Source of the DNA: Paenibacillus faecis
GTDB taxonomy: Bacteria; Bacillota; Bacilli; Paenibacillales; Paenibacillaceae
Assembly (NCBI RefSeq): GCF_008084145.1
Contig: NZ_VSDO01000006.1
Location: 343,190 to 407,189, forward strand
DNA length: 64,000 nucleotides
Direction of reading: 5' to 3'
Below, piece after piece: positions 25,807 through 33,527 of this stretch. The position numbers and the translations under genes are program-made. How positions within the stretch are numbered: the stretch's first letter is position 1; each line of letters starts with the position of its first letter. Under the pieces are notes generated by a model. That model was not told where the DNA came from, did no database searches, and saw only the letters and a program-made list of their open reading frames with translations.

Positions 25807-26670
25807 TCAGGACAAAGTCCGGACCAGTTGACGGAGCGCATCGTCCAGCGACGTTAGCGGACGGCCAAGCACTTTCTCGAAATCGTCGCTCCGGATTTCC
25901 AAATCCCCTTCCCGAATGCCCTGTTGAATGCTGACCAGCATCGGGATAACGAAATCGGGAACGCCGGCATTTTTCATGATTTCCGCGTAAGTCGCATCAT
26001 CGACCTGCTGTACGGGAACCTCTTTCCCCAGCACCTTGCCGACTGCGGATGCCAATTCCTCTTGACTGAGCAGTTTGCCGGATAGCTCATAAATCGTATT
26101 TTCGTGGCCTGTTCCGGACAAAACCGCCGCCGCGGCTTCGGCGTAATCCTGCTGTGAAGCCCATCCGACTTTACCGCTCCCCGCCGAGGTTACCCACGGT
26201 GCTCCCGCGAGGACGCCTTGAACGCTTGAGATTTCATTCTCAAGGTACCAGTTGTTGCGCAAAAAAGCGTAGGGAATGCCCGTCTTCATAATCGCCTTCT
26301 CTGTCTCTTGATGAGTAGGAGCCAGGAAGAGCTTGCTGTCCTGAGCATTGGCCAGGCTGGTGTAGGCAATAAAGCCCACCTTTGCCCGGACGGCCGCCTC
26401 AACGGCGTTGGTATGCTGACGGATTCGTGTTTCGTTATCCCCGTCCGCGGAAATCAGCAGCATGCGGTCGACTCCCGCAAAAGCCGAATCAAGACTTTCG
26501 GGAACATCAAAGTCGCCTTGACGAACATCCACACCCAAGGCCCGCAAGTTTTCCGCCTTTTCCGGATTGCGCACGCTAACGGCCAACTGGCTGGCCGGCA
26601 CGGTTTTCAGCAGATGTTCCACCACTTTCTTGCCCAGTTTCCCTGTCGCTCCAGTTACTAGCATCTTCAT
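25807..26670 (-). CDS. NmrA-like NAD(P)H-binding oxidoreductase (QorB/YtfG type)
   Basis: 287 residues with the Rossmann motif MLVTGATGKLGKKVVEHL at the N-terminus and LAVSVRNPEKAENL, as in atypical short-chain dehydrogenases such as QorB. Likely activity is NAD(P)H-dependent quinone or aldehyde reduction, or redox sensing. ATG 26670 is preferred because GGAGG lies eight bases before it. The promoter region carries a 23-bp operator shared with the Rrf2 gene upstream, so the gene is probably induced by electrophiles or oxidants (inference). Confidence 0.87.
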   Translation of the reverse strand: MKMLVTGATGKLGKKVVEHLLKTVPASQLAVSVRNPEKAENLRALGVDVRQGDFDVPESLDSAFAGVDRMLLISADGDNETRIRQHTNAVEAAVRAKVGFIAYTSLANAQDSKLFLAPTHQETEKAIMKTGIPYAFLRNNWYLENEISSVQGVLAGAPWVTSAGSGKVGWASQQDYAEAAAAVLSGTGHENTIYELSGKLLSQEELASAVGKVLGKEVPVQQVDDATYAEIMKNAGVPDFVIPMLVSIQQGIREGDLEIRSDDFEKVLGRPLTSLDDALRQLVRTLS

Positions 26671-26704
26671 ATCCCATACCTCCATATGTGTTGTAATGTT
26701 TATT

Positions 26705-26727
26705 GTTATAACTATTTATGTTACAAC
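26705..26727. promoter_or_regulatory. Rrf2-type operator upstream of the NmrA-like gene
   Basis: GTTATAAC and GTTACAAC half-sites, seven bases apart, form a 23-bp near-palindrome. The same design (GTTGTAAC-N7-GTTACTAC) precedes the Rrf2 gene. Two matching sites at the two adjacent promoters make Rrf2 binding likely. Confidence 0.7.
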
Positions 26728-26734
26728 AAATGTA

Positions 26735-26760
26735 TAAAATAAAGCCTCTTCAAGAGGCTT
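26735..26760 (-). terminator. Terminator of the Rrf2 gene
   Basis: A perfect 8-bp stem, AAGCCTCT with AGAGGCTT, on a three-base loop. The minus strand continues as TATTTTATA. It begins five bases after the Rrf2 stop. Confidence 0.75.
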
Positions 26761-26764
26761 ATTT

Positions 26765-27181
26765 TCAATTGAATCGGTGGATCAGTTGATCCAGTGTCGT
26801 TTGTGCCAATCTTTGCTCCATAGCGGTTTGGGCCTCGGCCAATTCCTCCTGCAGAACCTTCTCGATATTCCGGCCCACCTGACATTGAATGTTGGAATTC
26901 TCATGAATTCGGAACAGCCGGTTCTCTTCCGTCACATGGACGGCGCGATATATATCGAGAAGCGTGATTTGAGCCGGGTCCCGGACCAATGTAGCTCCAC
27001 CTACTCCCGGACGGACATCCACCAGCCCCGCTTTTTTTAACATGCTCATAATTCTGCGGATCACTACCGGATTCGTATTTACGCTCCCTGCGATAAAATC
27101 TCCGGTACAGTCCACAGGGCTTATGGCAATCAGGGAAAGGGTATGCACCGCTATAGAAAAACGAGTGCTAATTTGTTTCAA
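26765..27181 (-). CDS. Rrf2-family transcriptional regulator (YwnA-like)
   Basis: 138 residues with the winged helix MKQISTRFSIAVHTL, VNTNPVVIRRIMSMLKKAGLV and the wing RPGVGGATLVRDP. The three-cysteine cluster ligand set of IscR/NsrR is absent; only Cys25 and one later Cys (NIQCQVG) are present. A thiol-based rather than iron-sulfur sensor is likely. It starts with TTG at 27181 after GGAGGGTGA. Operators at its own promoter and at the NmrA-like gene suggest autorepression and control of that gene. Confidence 0.88.
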   Translation of the reverse strand: MKQISTRFSIAVHTLSLIAISPVDCTGDFIAGSVNTNPVVIRRIMSMLKKAGLVDVRPGVGGATLVRDPAQITLLDIYRAVHVTEENRLFRIHENSNIQCQVGRNIEKVLQEELAEAQTAMEQRLAQTTLDQLIHRFN

Positions 27182-27195
27182 GTAATCACCCTCCA

Positions 27196-27218
27196 GTTGT
27201 AACTATTATAGTTACTAC
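27196..27218. promoter_or_regulatory. Rrf2-type operator upstream of the Rrf2 gene
   Basis: GTTGTAAC-TATTATA-GTTACTAC; the inner 17 bases are a perfect inverted repeat apart from the centre. It lies 15 bases before the regulator's start codon, so binding would block its own expression. Confidence 0.7.
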
Positions 27219-27356
27219 TATCGATTATGTCAATTTTTTTCGCAACGAATCCAACTATGACAAAACCTGTCACTATCTGAGGGTATACTGATTACAAACC
27301 TAGACCGATAAATCGCCGGACGGGTTAACCTTACTATTCGAGGAGCTGAATTTAAC

Positions 27357-27785
27357 ATGTCATTTCAAATCACCCCCTTCATTATGCTGAACGGCCAAGC
27401 CGAGGAAGCTATCGACTTCTATGAGACGGCACTAGGGGCCAAGACGCTGTTTAAGCAAACTTACGGGGAAGCGCCGGATGCCTCCGGGGACGCCCTCCCC
27501 CCTGGGTTACGAAGCAGGTTAGCCCATTCCGTGTTAAAAATCGGAGAAGCCGATCTTTTTGTTGCGGATTCTCTGGAAACCACCGCATCCACGGATCGGA
27601 GCGAAACCGTCCAAGTCTGCATTACGACGCCTGACGCCGAAACGACCCGGCGTTTCTTCGACGCCTTGTCTGAGGGCGGTCAGACCGTTTTTCCTTTGCA
27701 GCAAGTTCACTTCAGCGAAGCTTACGGCATGGTCAAAGACCGGTTCGGCGTCACCTTCCATCTGTTTACGCAGCGCCGTCAGTAA
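27357..27785 (+). CDS. VOC family protein, PhnB-like
   Basis: 142 residues beginning ITPFIMLNGQAEEAIDFYETALGAKTLF and ending DRFGVTFHLF, the pattern of single-domain PhnB/3-demethylubiquinone-methyltransferase-like VOC proteins. No reaction is established for this group. GGAG precedes the ATG. It is a single-gene unit with its own terminator, convergent with the hydrolase gene. Confidence 0.85.
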   Translation: MSFQITPFIMLNGQAEEAIDFYETALGAKTLFKQTYGEAPDASGDALPPGLRSRLAHSVLKIGEADLFVADSLETTASTDRSETVQVCITTPDAETTRRFFDALSEGGQTVFPLQQVHFSEAYGMVKDRFGVTFHLFTQRRQ

Positions 27786-27796
27786 AGAGAAGCTCG

Positions 27797-27825
27797 GCCG
27801 GGCAATGGCGCCCGGCTCTTTCTTT
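27797..27825 (+). terminator. Terminator of the PhnB-like gene
   Basis: GCCGGGC and GCCCGGC arms close on six bases and are followed by TCTTTCTTT. Its last bases touch the stop codon of the convergent hydrolase gene at 27824. Confidence 0.85.
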
Positions 27826-28828
27826 AGAGGTTCCCCGCATCGCGAAGCAATATCATTTCTTGTAAAAACCGTTCCGGCTCTTCGTAATGGGGCATATGAG
27901 CCGACTGCTCAAACACGATCAGCTTTTTGGCCGGTGCGTCCAGCTTCTCAAGGTACCGGGCCGCCTGATCGCTTGGCGTGGCCTGATCGTAAGCGCCCAG
28001 CAGGAAATAAACGGGCACCTCGACCCGGGGAACCACCTTCTCCAAATGATGCGTCAGCAGCTGCCGGTGCAAATGCTTGACACTAAACGTGACTCCCCGA
28101 ACATAACGGAGTTTATCGAACACCGTATACTCTGGCGCGGACCAAATGGCTCTGAAAATCTCCCACCCCTTTTTGCCATGAACCTTGCCGCCGTATTTTT
28201 GTAAAATAACCGAGTACTTCCACAACCCTTTTGTAAAATGGCGAAACGGCGGCTCACCGATGGATCGCAGTTCCCGCACCGCTTTCTCGTCCCCTCTTTT
28301 CGCCGCTTCCTCCAGTAAATACCGATACGAGCCGGTTAAACAATCCAAGAGTCCTACGGCCTGACAAAGTCCGATGTAAGCTCGAATGTGCCTCGGATAC
28401 CGCTGAGCGATCAACATGCCGAGGATCGTTCCGAAGGAGTGGCCCAGGACAAACAACCGCTCGATCCCCAGCCTCCTTTTGACATAGGTGATGACCTCGC
28501 CCGCATCCTGAACCAGTTGCTCCAGATTCATTTTGGACGGATCCCGTTTACCCGCCCGAAATGACTTGCCCGCCCCCCGTTGATCCCAATGGATTATCGT
28601 AAAATGCTTCTCCAATTCCGTGTCCAAAAGATGTGACAAATACATGTGGCTTTGCCCAGGCCCGCCATGAACGAACAACAGCGCGGGATTCGTCCGTTTC
28701 TCTCCCCGGATCAATATCCACTGGTCTACGTCTCCGATAGGTACAGCCTTCAATTCCGCAACACTTTCGCGTTCCTCTTCCCCTACATGATTCAAAAAGG
28801 GCGGTGTTTTGCCTGTTAACCAGCTCAT
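27824..28828 (-). CDS. Alpha/beta hydrolase, proline iminopeptidase-like
   Basis: 334 residues with the oxyanion-loop motif LLFVHGGPGQSHMY, HWDQRGAGKS, and the nucleophile elbow VLGHSFGTILG. This is the layout of prolyl aminopeptidase-like hydrolases. A late His lies in EQSAHMPHYEEPERF. The natural substrate is unknown. The promoter region holds several CAATATTG-type palindromes, so a dedicated repressor is likely, but none is adjacent. Confidence 0.87.
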   Translation of the reverse strand: MSWLTGKTPPFLNHVGEEERESVAELKAVPIGDVDQWILIRGEKRTNPALLFVHGGPGQSHMYLSHLLDTELEKHFTIIHWDQRGAGKSFRAGKRDPSKMNLEQLVQDAGEVITYVKRRLGIERLFVLGHSFGTILGMLIAQRYPRHIRAYIGLCQAVGLLDCLTGSYRYLLEEAAKRGDEKAVRELRSIGEPPFRHFTKGLWKYSVILQKYGGKVHGKKGWEIFRAIWSAPEYTVFDKLRYVRGVTFSVKHLHRQLLTHHLEKVVPRVEVPVYFLLGAYDQATPSDQAARYLEKLDAPAKKLIVFEQSAHMPHYEEPERFLQEMILLRDAGNL

Positions 28829-28855
28829 CCCAATTCCTCCTCCAACTCAAATAGT

Positions 28856-28911
28856 CAACGTTGGCTATTTGCCCATATCTTATATTAGACAATATTGTTT
28901 AGTCAATATTG
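28856..28911 (-). promoter_or_regulatory. Hydrolase promoter with repeated palindromes
   Basis: TTGACT (28901-28906) and TAAGAT (28877-28882), 18 bases apart on the minus strand, form the promoter. The perfect palindrome CAATATTG occurs at 28890-28897 and 28904-28911, and a variant CAACGTTG at 28856-28863. They cover the -35, spacer and leader, as expected of operators. Confidence 0.55.
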
Positions 28912-28930
28912 GATATTTTCTCAGACAAAC

Positions 28931-28968
28931 GAAAAAAGCAACGCCCTTTTATGAAAGGACGTTGCTTT
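28931..28968 (-). terminator. Terminator of the isoprenoid-synthase fusion gene
   Basis: AAGCAACG-CCTTT and AAAGG-CGTTGCTT arms, with one mismatch, close on a short loop. The minus strand continues TTTTTTCG. It follows the stop at 28994. Confidence 0.8.
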
Positions 28969-28993
28969 GAAAACTAGGCCGTTTACTGTCATC

Positions 28994-31384
28994 CTAATTG
29001 TCCCGGACGATGATATAGTTCAATAAGTGCTTTAAAAAACCGGTAGTCAACGGAAGCTCCTTCACCGCTTCCATCGCGAGGCAATAGTGCTCCCACATCG
29101 CCTGAGCGGCCCCGTCCCGCCCAAGAATCGTCACAAAGGTGGAATTGTTGTTTTCGACATCTTTGCCGGTAGGCTTCCCCAGCAATTCAAGATCGCCTTC
29201 CCCGTCCAGCAAATCATCCTTGATTTGAAAAGCGATTCCTGCGTGGTAGGCCACCTTTTTGAGCCATGCAATGTCCGATTCTTGCACTTGTGCAAGCATT
29301 GCGGGGGCGACGAGCGAGACTTCAAAAGCGATCCCCGTTTTATAGAAGCAAAGTGTGTTTAATTCCTCCAAAGTCAGCACTTTTCCTTTTGAGTTCAAAT
29401 CCATCGCTTGACCCATACAAATTTCCCCCGCCTTGCGGGATAAATATCGCAATACACTCAGCACGGTTTTGCTGTCAAACCCATCCAGGGAGGCCTGCTC
29501 TTCAATCGCTTTCTGAATGAGATAAATCCCCGTCAATTCGGCGATGGCACTATTGTGTACCTGATGGAGGGTCGGTCTCCCCCGCCGCGTCGCCGAATTG
29601 TCCTGCGTCGGCAGATCGTCGAAGATCAAGGAAGCCGTGTGCATATACTCCAGCGCATTCAATAACGGCTTTAAGGCGGAAGCTTCCAGTCCGTATTCCT
29701 TAACCCCCATCACCCATGCGAGTACGGGGCGGATTCGCTTGCCGCTGCCCTCCAGACTGTAGTTGGCCGTATCGATGAGCAGCCCGTTTGCGGCAGGTGA
29801 AGCATCAGGTTTCTCGATCTTCAACCATTCATTAATCTGAGCGCGGGCGGTTTGGATCGTTGTATAGAACTCTTCCTTTTCCTTGTGATTGTTTCTCATC
29901 GTTAAAAGCAGTTGATCCCGGAGCAGCTTGTCAAAAAAGTCCACATCTTCCGCTTTTCGGACCATGAACTGGATCACTTGGTTCAATTCCGGGATTCCGG
30001 CGGCGAAGATCTCCATGATTTCGTTATATTTATCCCGGCCGACACGTTGTTGGTATCGTTTCAGGCCATTGATGGCCCGGTCCAGCATAATTTCGCGCGA
30101 TAACGGGTCCGATTGATAAACATGGTGTATCAGATGAGATATGACGGTCCAATACAATTCAAACGGGTTGATTAAATCGGGCCGTTCATGGCGATAGGTT
30201 AAATAATAGGTATACGGGGTAACCGCTCCGTCCTCTAAGTCGTCGAACATATCGGCAAAATCATCGGCCAGCTGATTATACAGCCCGTAGTAAAACACTC
30301 GCTGGTTAAAGTCTTCATCCAGCGGAGCGCTAAGAACGGACCGGACGATGAGCCGGGAGGAAGCGGATTTGATGATGATGGGCAAATACAACTCTTCATT
30401 GCTGTAATCCGGCTTTTTTAAGTCCTTGAGCCGGTCCATGTCCTGGGAGTGAAAAAAAACATAGGAATGTTCATAAAAAAGATTCCGGGTCTCCTGACTT
30501 TGGTAATTTTTGATGTATTCATAAGCTTCCCGCAGCTCATCATGAACGTAACGTACCAATTCGGGGTTACCGCCGGTCCAATCTTCCAGCTCAGGTACGG
30601 CTCCATTCGTTAATGTGGCCCGGATCATCGCGGAATAACGCTCTTTCTCTTCGTCTTGCAACGCCCCGGAGTCCAGCAGATCATCGATAAACGGGTAAGT
30701 TAGTCCATAATAATAACCGAGCCGGATCGCTTCGTCCAACCTCCGGGAGCGTTCCTTGGAAGAAATCTCCCCTTCGTCCATTTCATCCAACGCGTGCATC
30801 ACGACGCCGACGATAATCTTGATTAATTTCCGCTTTGCTTCCTCCGCGTTCATTTCTTTGGGGATTCGGGGGGATACGCCTTTGATTTTGTGAATCACCC
30901 AAATGGCCGCATTCTCCACGGATTCCTTTTGCGCCCAACGGTAAAACGCGGCTAAACTGATGAAATCCGGTTGGCGCTCTTTATTTTCATCGAAAGGATG
31001 GATCAGCAGCGTCTTGATCTCGGTGACTAATCGGTCGACTTTGAACTTCGTCCGCCCGGAGTTCAAATCTTTTCCCAAATCCCGCAAATAGATATAGGAA
31101 ATGCTGCGTTCCAGGTAACTGTCCAGTTTTCCGGCATAGTTCAACCAGGCGATATATCGATGGAAATCCGTCGAGTCCGGCTGCTTCCTGTTGAAGCGAG
31201 AAAAAAAGGACAGGATCGAACCGGCCCGGACATGCTTCTTCTGCCACTTTTGAAAGTCCTCGATTAGCGCGGGGAGATAAGACCCTTCTTTTACATCCGC
31301 CCGCAATTTCGAAAAATACTCAGCGGCCTTTAGCTCCGCCCGCCTGTACCAAGCGTCCGCTTGCTGGTTCTCTGCTTTGTTCAT
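28994..31384 (-). CDS. Large fusion: C-terminal polyprenyl synthetase joined to an N-terminal isoprenoid-synthase-like region
   Basis: 796 residues, more than twice the length of ordinary prenyl diphosphate synthases. Residues about 500-796 form a complete trans-prenyltransferase. It has GSGKRIRP, the first Asp motif DDLPTQD (589-595) with RRG after it, and the second motif DDLLD (723-727). The N-terminal 480 residues are helical. They contain two more Asp-rich motifs in isoprenoid-synthase-like settings, FIDDLLDSG (234-238) and NQLADDFADMFDDLEDG (374-382). A second class I isoprenoid synthase domain is therefore likely, giving a chain-elongation plus cyclase or head-to-head enzyme. Product unknown. 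Confidence 0.8.
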   Translation of the reverse strand: MNKAENQQADAWYRRAELKAAEYFSKLRADVKEGSYLPALIEDFQKWQKKHVRAGSILSFFSRFNRKQPDSTDFHRYIAWLNYAGKLDSYLERSISYIYLRDLGKDLNSGRTKFKVDRLVTEIKTLLIHPFDENKERQPDFISLAAFYRWAQKESVENAAIWVIHKIKGVSPRIPKEMNAEEAKRKLIKIIVGVVMHALDEMDEGEISSKERSRRLDEAIRLGYYYGLTYPFIDDLLDSGALQDEEKERYSAMIRATLTNGAVPELEDWTGGNPELVRYVHDELREAYEYIKNYQSQETRNLFYEHSYVFFHSQDMDRLKDLKKPDYSNEELYLPIIIKSASSRLIVRSVLSAPLDEDFNQRVFYYGLYNQLADDFADMFDDLEDGAVTPYTYYLTYRHERPDLINPFELYWTVISHLIHHVYQSDPLSREIMLDRAINGLKRYQQRVGRDKYNEIMEIFAAGIPELNQVIQFMVRKAEDVDFFDKLLRDQLLLTMRNNHKEKEEFYTTIQTARAQINEWLKIEKPDASPAANGLLIDTANYSLEGSGKRIRPVLAWVMGVKEYGLEASALKPLLNALEYMHTASLIFDDLPTQDNSATRRGRPTLHQVHNSAIAELTGIYLIQKAIEEQASLDGFDSKTVLSVLRYLSRKAGEICMGQAMDLNSKGKVLTLEELNTLCFYKTGIAFEVSLVAPAMLAQVQESDIAWLKKVAYHAGIAFQIKDDLLDGEGDLELLGKPTGKDVENNNSTFVTILGRDGAAQAMWEHYCLAMEAVKELPLTTGFLKHLLNYIIVRDN

Positions 31385-31594
31385 CCGATGTTATACCTCA
31401 ACTTATGTATCGAGAATTTAAATGTTTTGAATCTAAAGTTGTTATTATTCTAGATTATTATACACGAACCTCTATGAAAAACCGACTACGGACCGTTTTT
31501 TACCCGGACTAAAGTCTGGGATTTCGCGAGGGACCCCGGTATGCGATATAATTTACCTTAAATCGGGATAACGCTCCCTGCGAACGTAAGGACG

Positions 31595-32476
31595 GTGATA
31601 TCGACAAACATGCGCTTCCTGTTAAACTTTAAGTCGTTTATGAAAGCTTGGCGCGATTACCCTTTGGAAACCAACAAAACGCTGGCCGAACGGTATATCG
31701 TCCAAGAGTTGATTGGTGAGGGAAGCTACGGATTAATATATAAATGTACGGATCGGATCAGCGGGTCCTCCGTCGCGGTGAAGCAAGCGAGACCCAGCAA
31801 AGGCTCCCGCGCCGAGAACTTTTTGAAAAGAGAAGCGGACATCTTGAAAACCGTCGGACATCCGCAAATTCCCGAATACATCGACTTGTTTAAAGATAAG
31901 AACGGCGCTTATTTGGTCATGTCTTTTTTGCACGGCGATACGTTCGAGGATTTGATTTTTGACCAAGGGAAGCGGTTGACCGAAGAGGATTGCGTCCGTT
32001 ATACGCTGGATTTGCTCGACCTGGTGGAACATATTCATCAAAAAGGGTTGGTGCATCTGGATCTGCGAATTCCGAACGTGTTTATACATGATGGCCGGTT
32101 GTATCTGATCGATTTCGGGCTGGCCCGAAAAATCGGAGAACCCCCTCCCCGGGAACGGCCTCCAGGAATGGGATTTCCATTTATCCGTTCCTCCTCAGGT
32201 CGGTTCAAAACCGCGGAAATTCAGACCGACCTTTTCGACATCGGGCATTTTATGCTGTTTCTGCTGTATTCCTCCTTTGAGCCCGACGATTCCCCCTCCT
32301 CTAAGGCAAACGATCGGATCTGGCAGGAAGAACTGGACCTGTCCGACGAGCTTCGACAAATTCTGGAACGCTTGCTGGAGCTGCGGAAGCCGTATGCCGG
32401 CATTCATCACCTGAAGGAAGATTTGCTTCGCCTCCGACGCCTCCACGATGAATACGGCGAATCTACCGAAAGTTGA
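31595..32476 (+). CDS. Hanks-type serine/threonine protein kinase, soluble
   Basis: 293 residues, essentially a kinase domain with no membrane segment or PASTA repeats. Visible elements are the glycine loop GEGSYG (41-46), Lys63 in VAVKQA, Glu80, the catalytic loop HLDLRIPN (Asp156, Asn161) and DFG at 173-175. The loop has Leu for the usual Arg in HRD, and Arg158 for the usual Lys. GTG 31595 or ATG 31610 may start. The next gene encodes an unusual Arg/Ser/His-rich small protein that could be a substrate (inference). It is transcribed divergently from the isoprenoid-synthase fusion. Confidence 0.88.
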   Translation: MISTNMRFLLNFKSFMKAWRDYPLETNKTLAERYIVQELIGEGSYGLIYKCTDRISGSSVAVKQARPSKGSRAENFLKREADILKTVGHPQIPEYIDLFKDKNGAYLVMSFLHGDTFEDLIFDQGKRLTEEDCVRYTLDLLDLVEHIHQKGLVHLDLRIPNVFIHDGRLYLIDFGLARKIGEPPPRERPPGMGFPFIRSSSGRFKTAEIQTDLFDIGHFMLFLLYSSFEPDDSPSSKANDRIWQEELDLSDELRQILERLLELRKPYAGIHHLKEDLLRLRRLHDEYGESTES

Positions 32477-32550
32477 AGGTGCCGTTCCTTTTGTGATAAT
32501 ATCCGAATAAAGTTAAAGTAAATATTACCATCTAGAAAGGTGGAATAGGG

Positions 32551-32760
32551 ATGTTAAGAAAATGGATCGACAAGTTTCTGCACTCCTCCTCTCATAGTCG
32601 TCATCGAAGGCGTTACAGCAGCTCCGCGAAACACTACGGCAAAAGATACAGCAGCAGCCATGGATATGCCCGTCACCGGGGCTCATCCTCCGACTTTCAT
32701 CACCGTGACGGAAATCTGGGGCACGGCTATTATAAATCTAGAAGGGGCAGTTCGAGTTAA
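32551..32760 (+). CDS. Small Arg/Ser/His-rich basic protein
   Basis: 69 residues: a short amphipathic start (MLRKWIDKFL), then low-complexity sequence with five SSS triplets. Four of them are in R-Y-SSS or R-G-SSS units. By my count there are about 17 Ser and 11 Arg, plus many His and Tyr. AAAGGTGG lies seven bases before the ATG, and its TAA overlaps the ATG of the next gene, so it is translated in an operon. The composition recalls spore-coat protein CotG, which is phosphorylated by a kinase encoded beside it. That parallel is inference only. Confidence 0.72.
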   Translation: MLRKWIDKFLHSSSHSRHRRRYSSSAKHYGKRYSSSHGYARHRGSSSDFHHRDGNLGHGYYKSRRGSSS

Positions 32761-33407
32761 TGATGATAAATACTTTACTATTGGACGAACAATTCCGGGA
32801 TCAGCGGTTAACTGAGGGGCTCGCCTGGCATGGCGAGCCTCGAAGCTGGTTTATTGATACGGAACTTAGCCAGCTTGTGCTGCATACCGAAGAGAACACG
32901 GATTTTTGGCAAAAGACGCACTACGGTTTTCAAGCCGATAGCGGGCATTTCTTATATACGGCTACTCCGAAAAATTTCAGAATGACAACCAAAGTCATCG
33001 CCCGGCCGAAATCGCGATACGATCAGGCCGGGTTAATGATCCGGTTCTCCGAGGAGCTATGGATCAAAACCTCAGTGGAATACATAGCGGAAGGGACCGG
33101 AAAACTCGGAGCGGTGGTGACAAACCGGGGCTATTCGGATTGGTCGACCCAATCCGTAGCGCTTCCCGGCGGCGAAATCGAGATGTTCTTCCGGCTTTCC
33201 AAAATCGGTCAAAATAGTTATGCCGATTATTCCTGGGATGGGGAGCATTGGTCGCAAATCCGTGTCGCTCACCTGGATCTTCCTCCGGGTGCCCCGGTTT
33301 ATGCCGGATTGTACGCCTGCAGTCCCCAAGGCAAAGAACTGGAGGTCAGATTTGACTTTTTGACCCTCGAAGAGCTCGGCGACGACCCGAATGAGGCGTA
33401 CCTTTAA
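32760..33407 (+). CDS. DUF1349 family protein (concanavalin-like fold)
   Basis: 215 residues beginning with tandem ATG codons. The segments FWQKTHYGFQADSGHFLY, YDQAGLMIRFSEELWIKTSVEY and YADYSWDGEHWSQIRVA match DUF1349/YnaB-like proteins with a lectin-like sandwich; a binding role is often presumed. There is no signal peptide. The start overlaps the stop of the Arg/Ser/His-rich gene (TAATG), so translation is coupled. A strong terminator ends the operon. Confidence 0.87.
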   Translation: MMINTLLLDEQFRDQRLTEGLAWHGEPRSWFIDTELSQLVLHTEENTDFWQKTHYGFQADSGHFLYTATPKNFRMTTKVIARPKSRYDQAGLMIRFSEELWIKTSVEYIAEGTGKLGAVVTNRGYSDWSTQSVALPGGEIEMFFRLSKIGQNSYADYSWDGEHWSQIRVAHLDLPPGAPVYAGLYACSPQGKELEVRFDFLTLEELGDDPNEAYL

Positions 33408-33460
33408 TAAAAACAATCCGGACCGAGTCGATTCTTCGGCAAAAGTTAAGCAAGATGATA

Positions 33461-33501
33461 AAAAAATGGCCTCCGTTAGCGTTAGCGGAGGCCATTTTTT
33501 T
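33461..33501. terminator. Bidirectional terminator
   Basis: ATGGCCTCCG and CGGAGGCCAT arms around a ten-base loop are flanked by A6 on one side and T7 on the other. It serves both the kinase operon and the convergent deglycase gene. Confidence 0.9.
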
Positions 33502-33527
33502 ATTACTTATTCGATTAACATGCTGGA

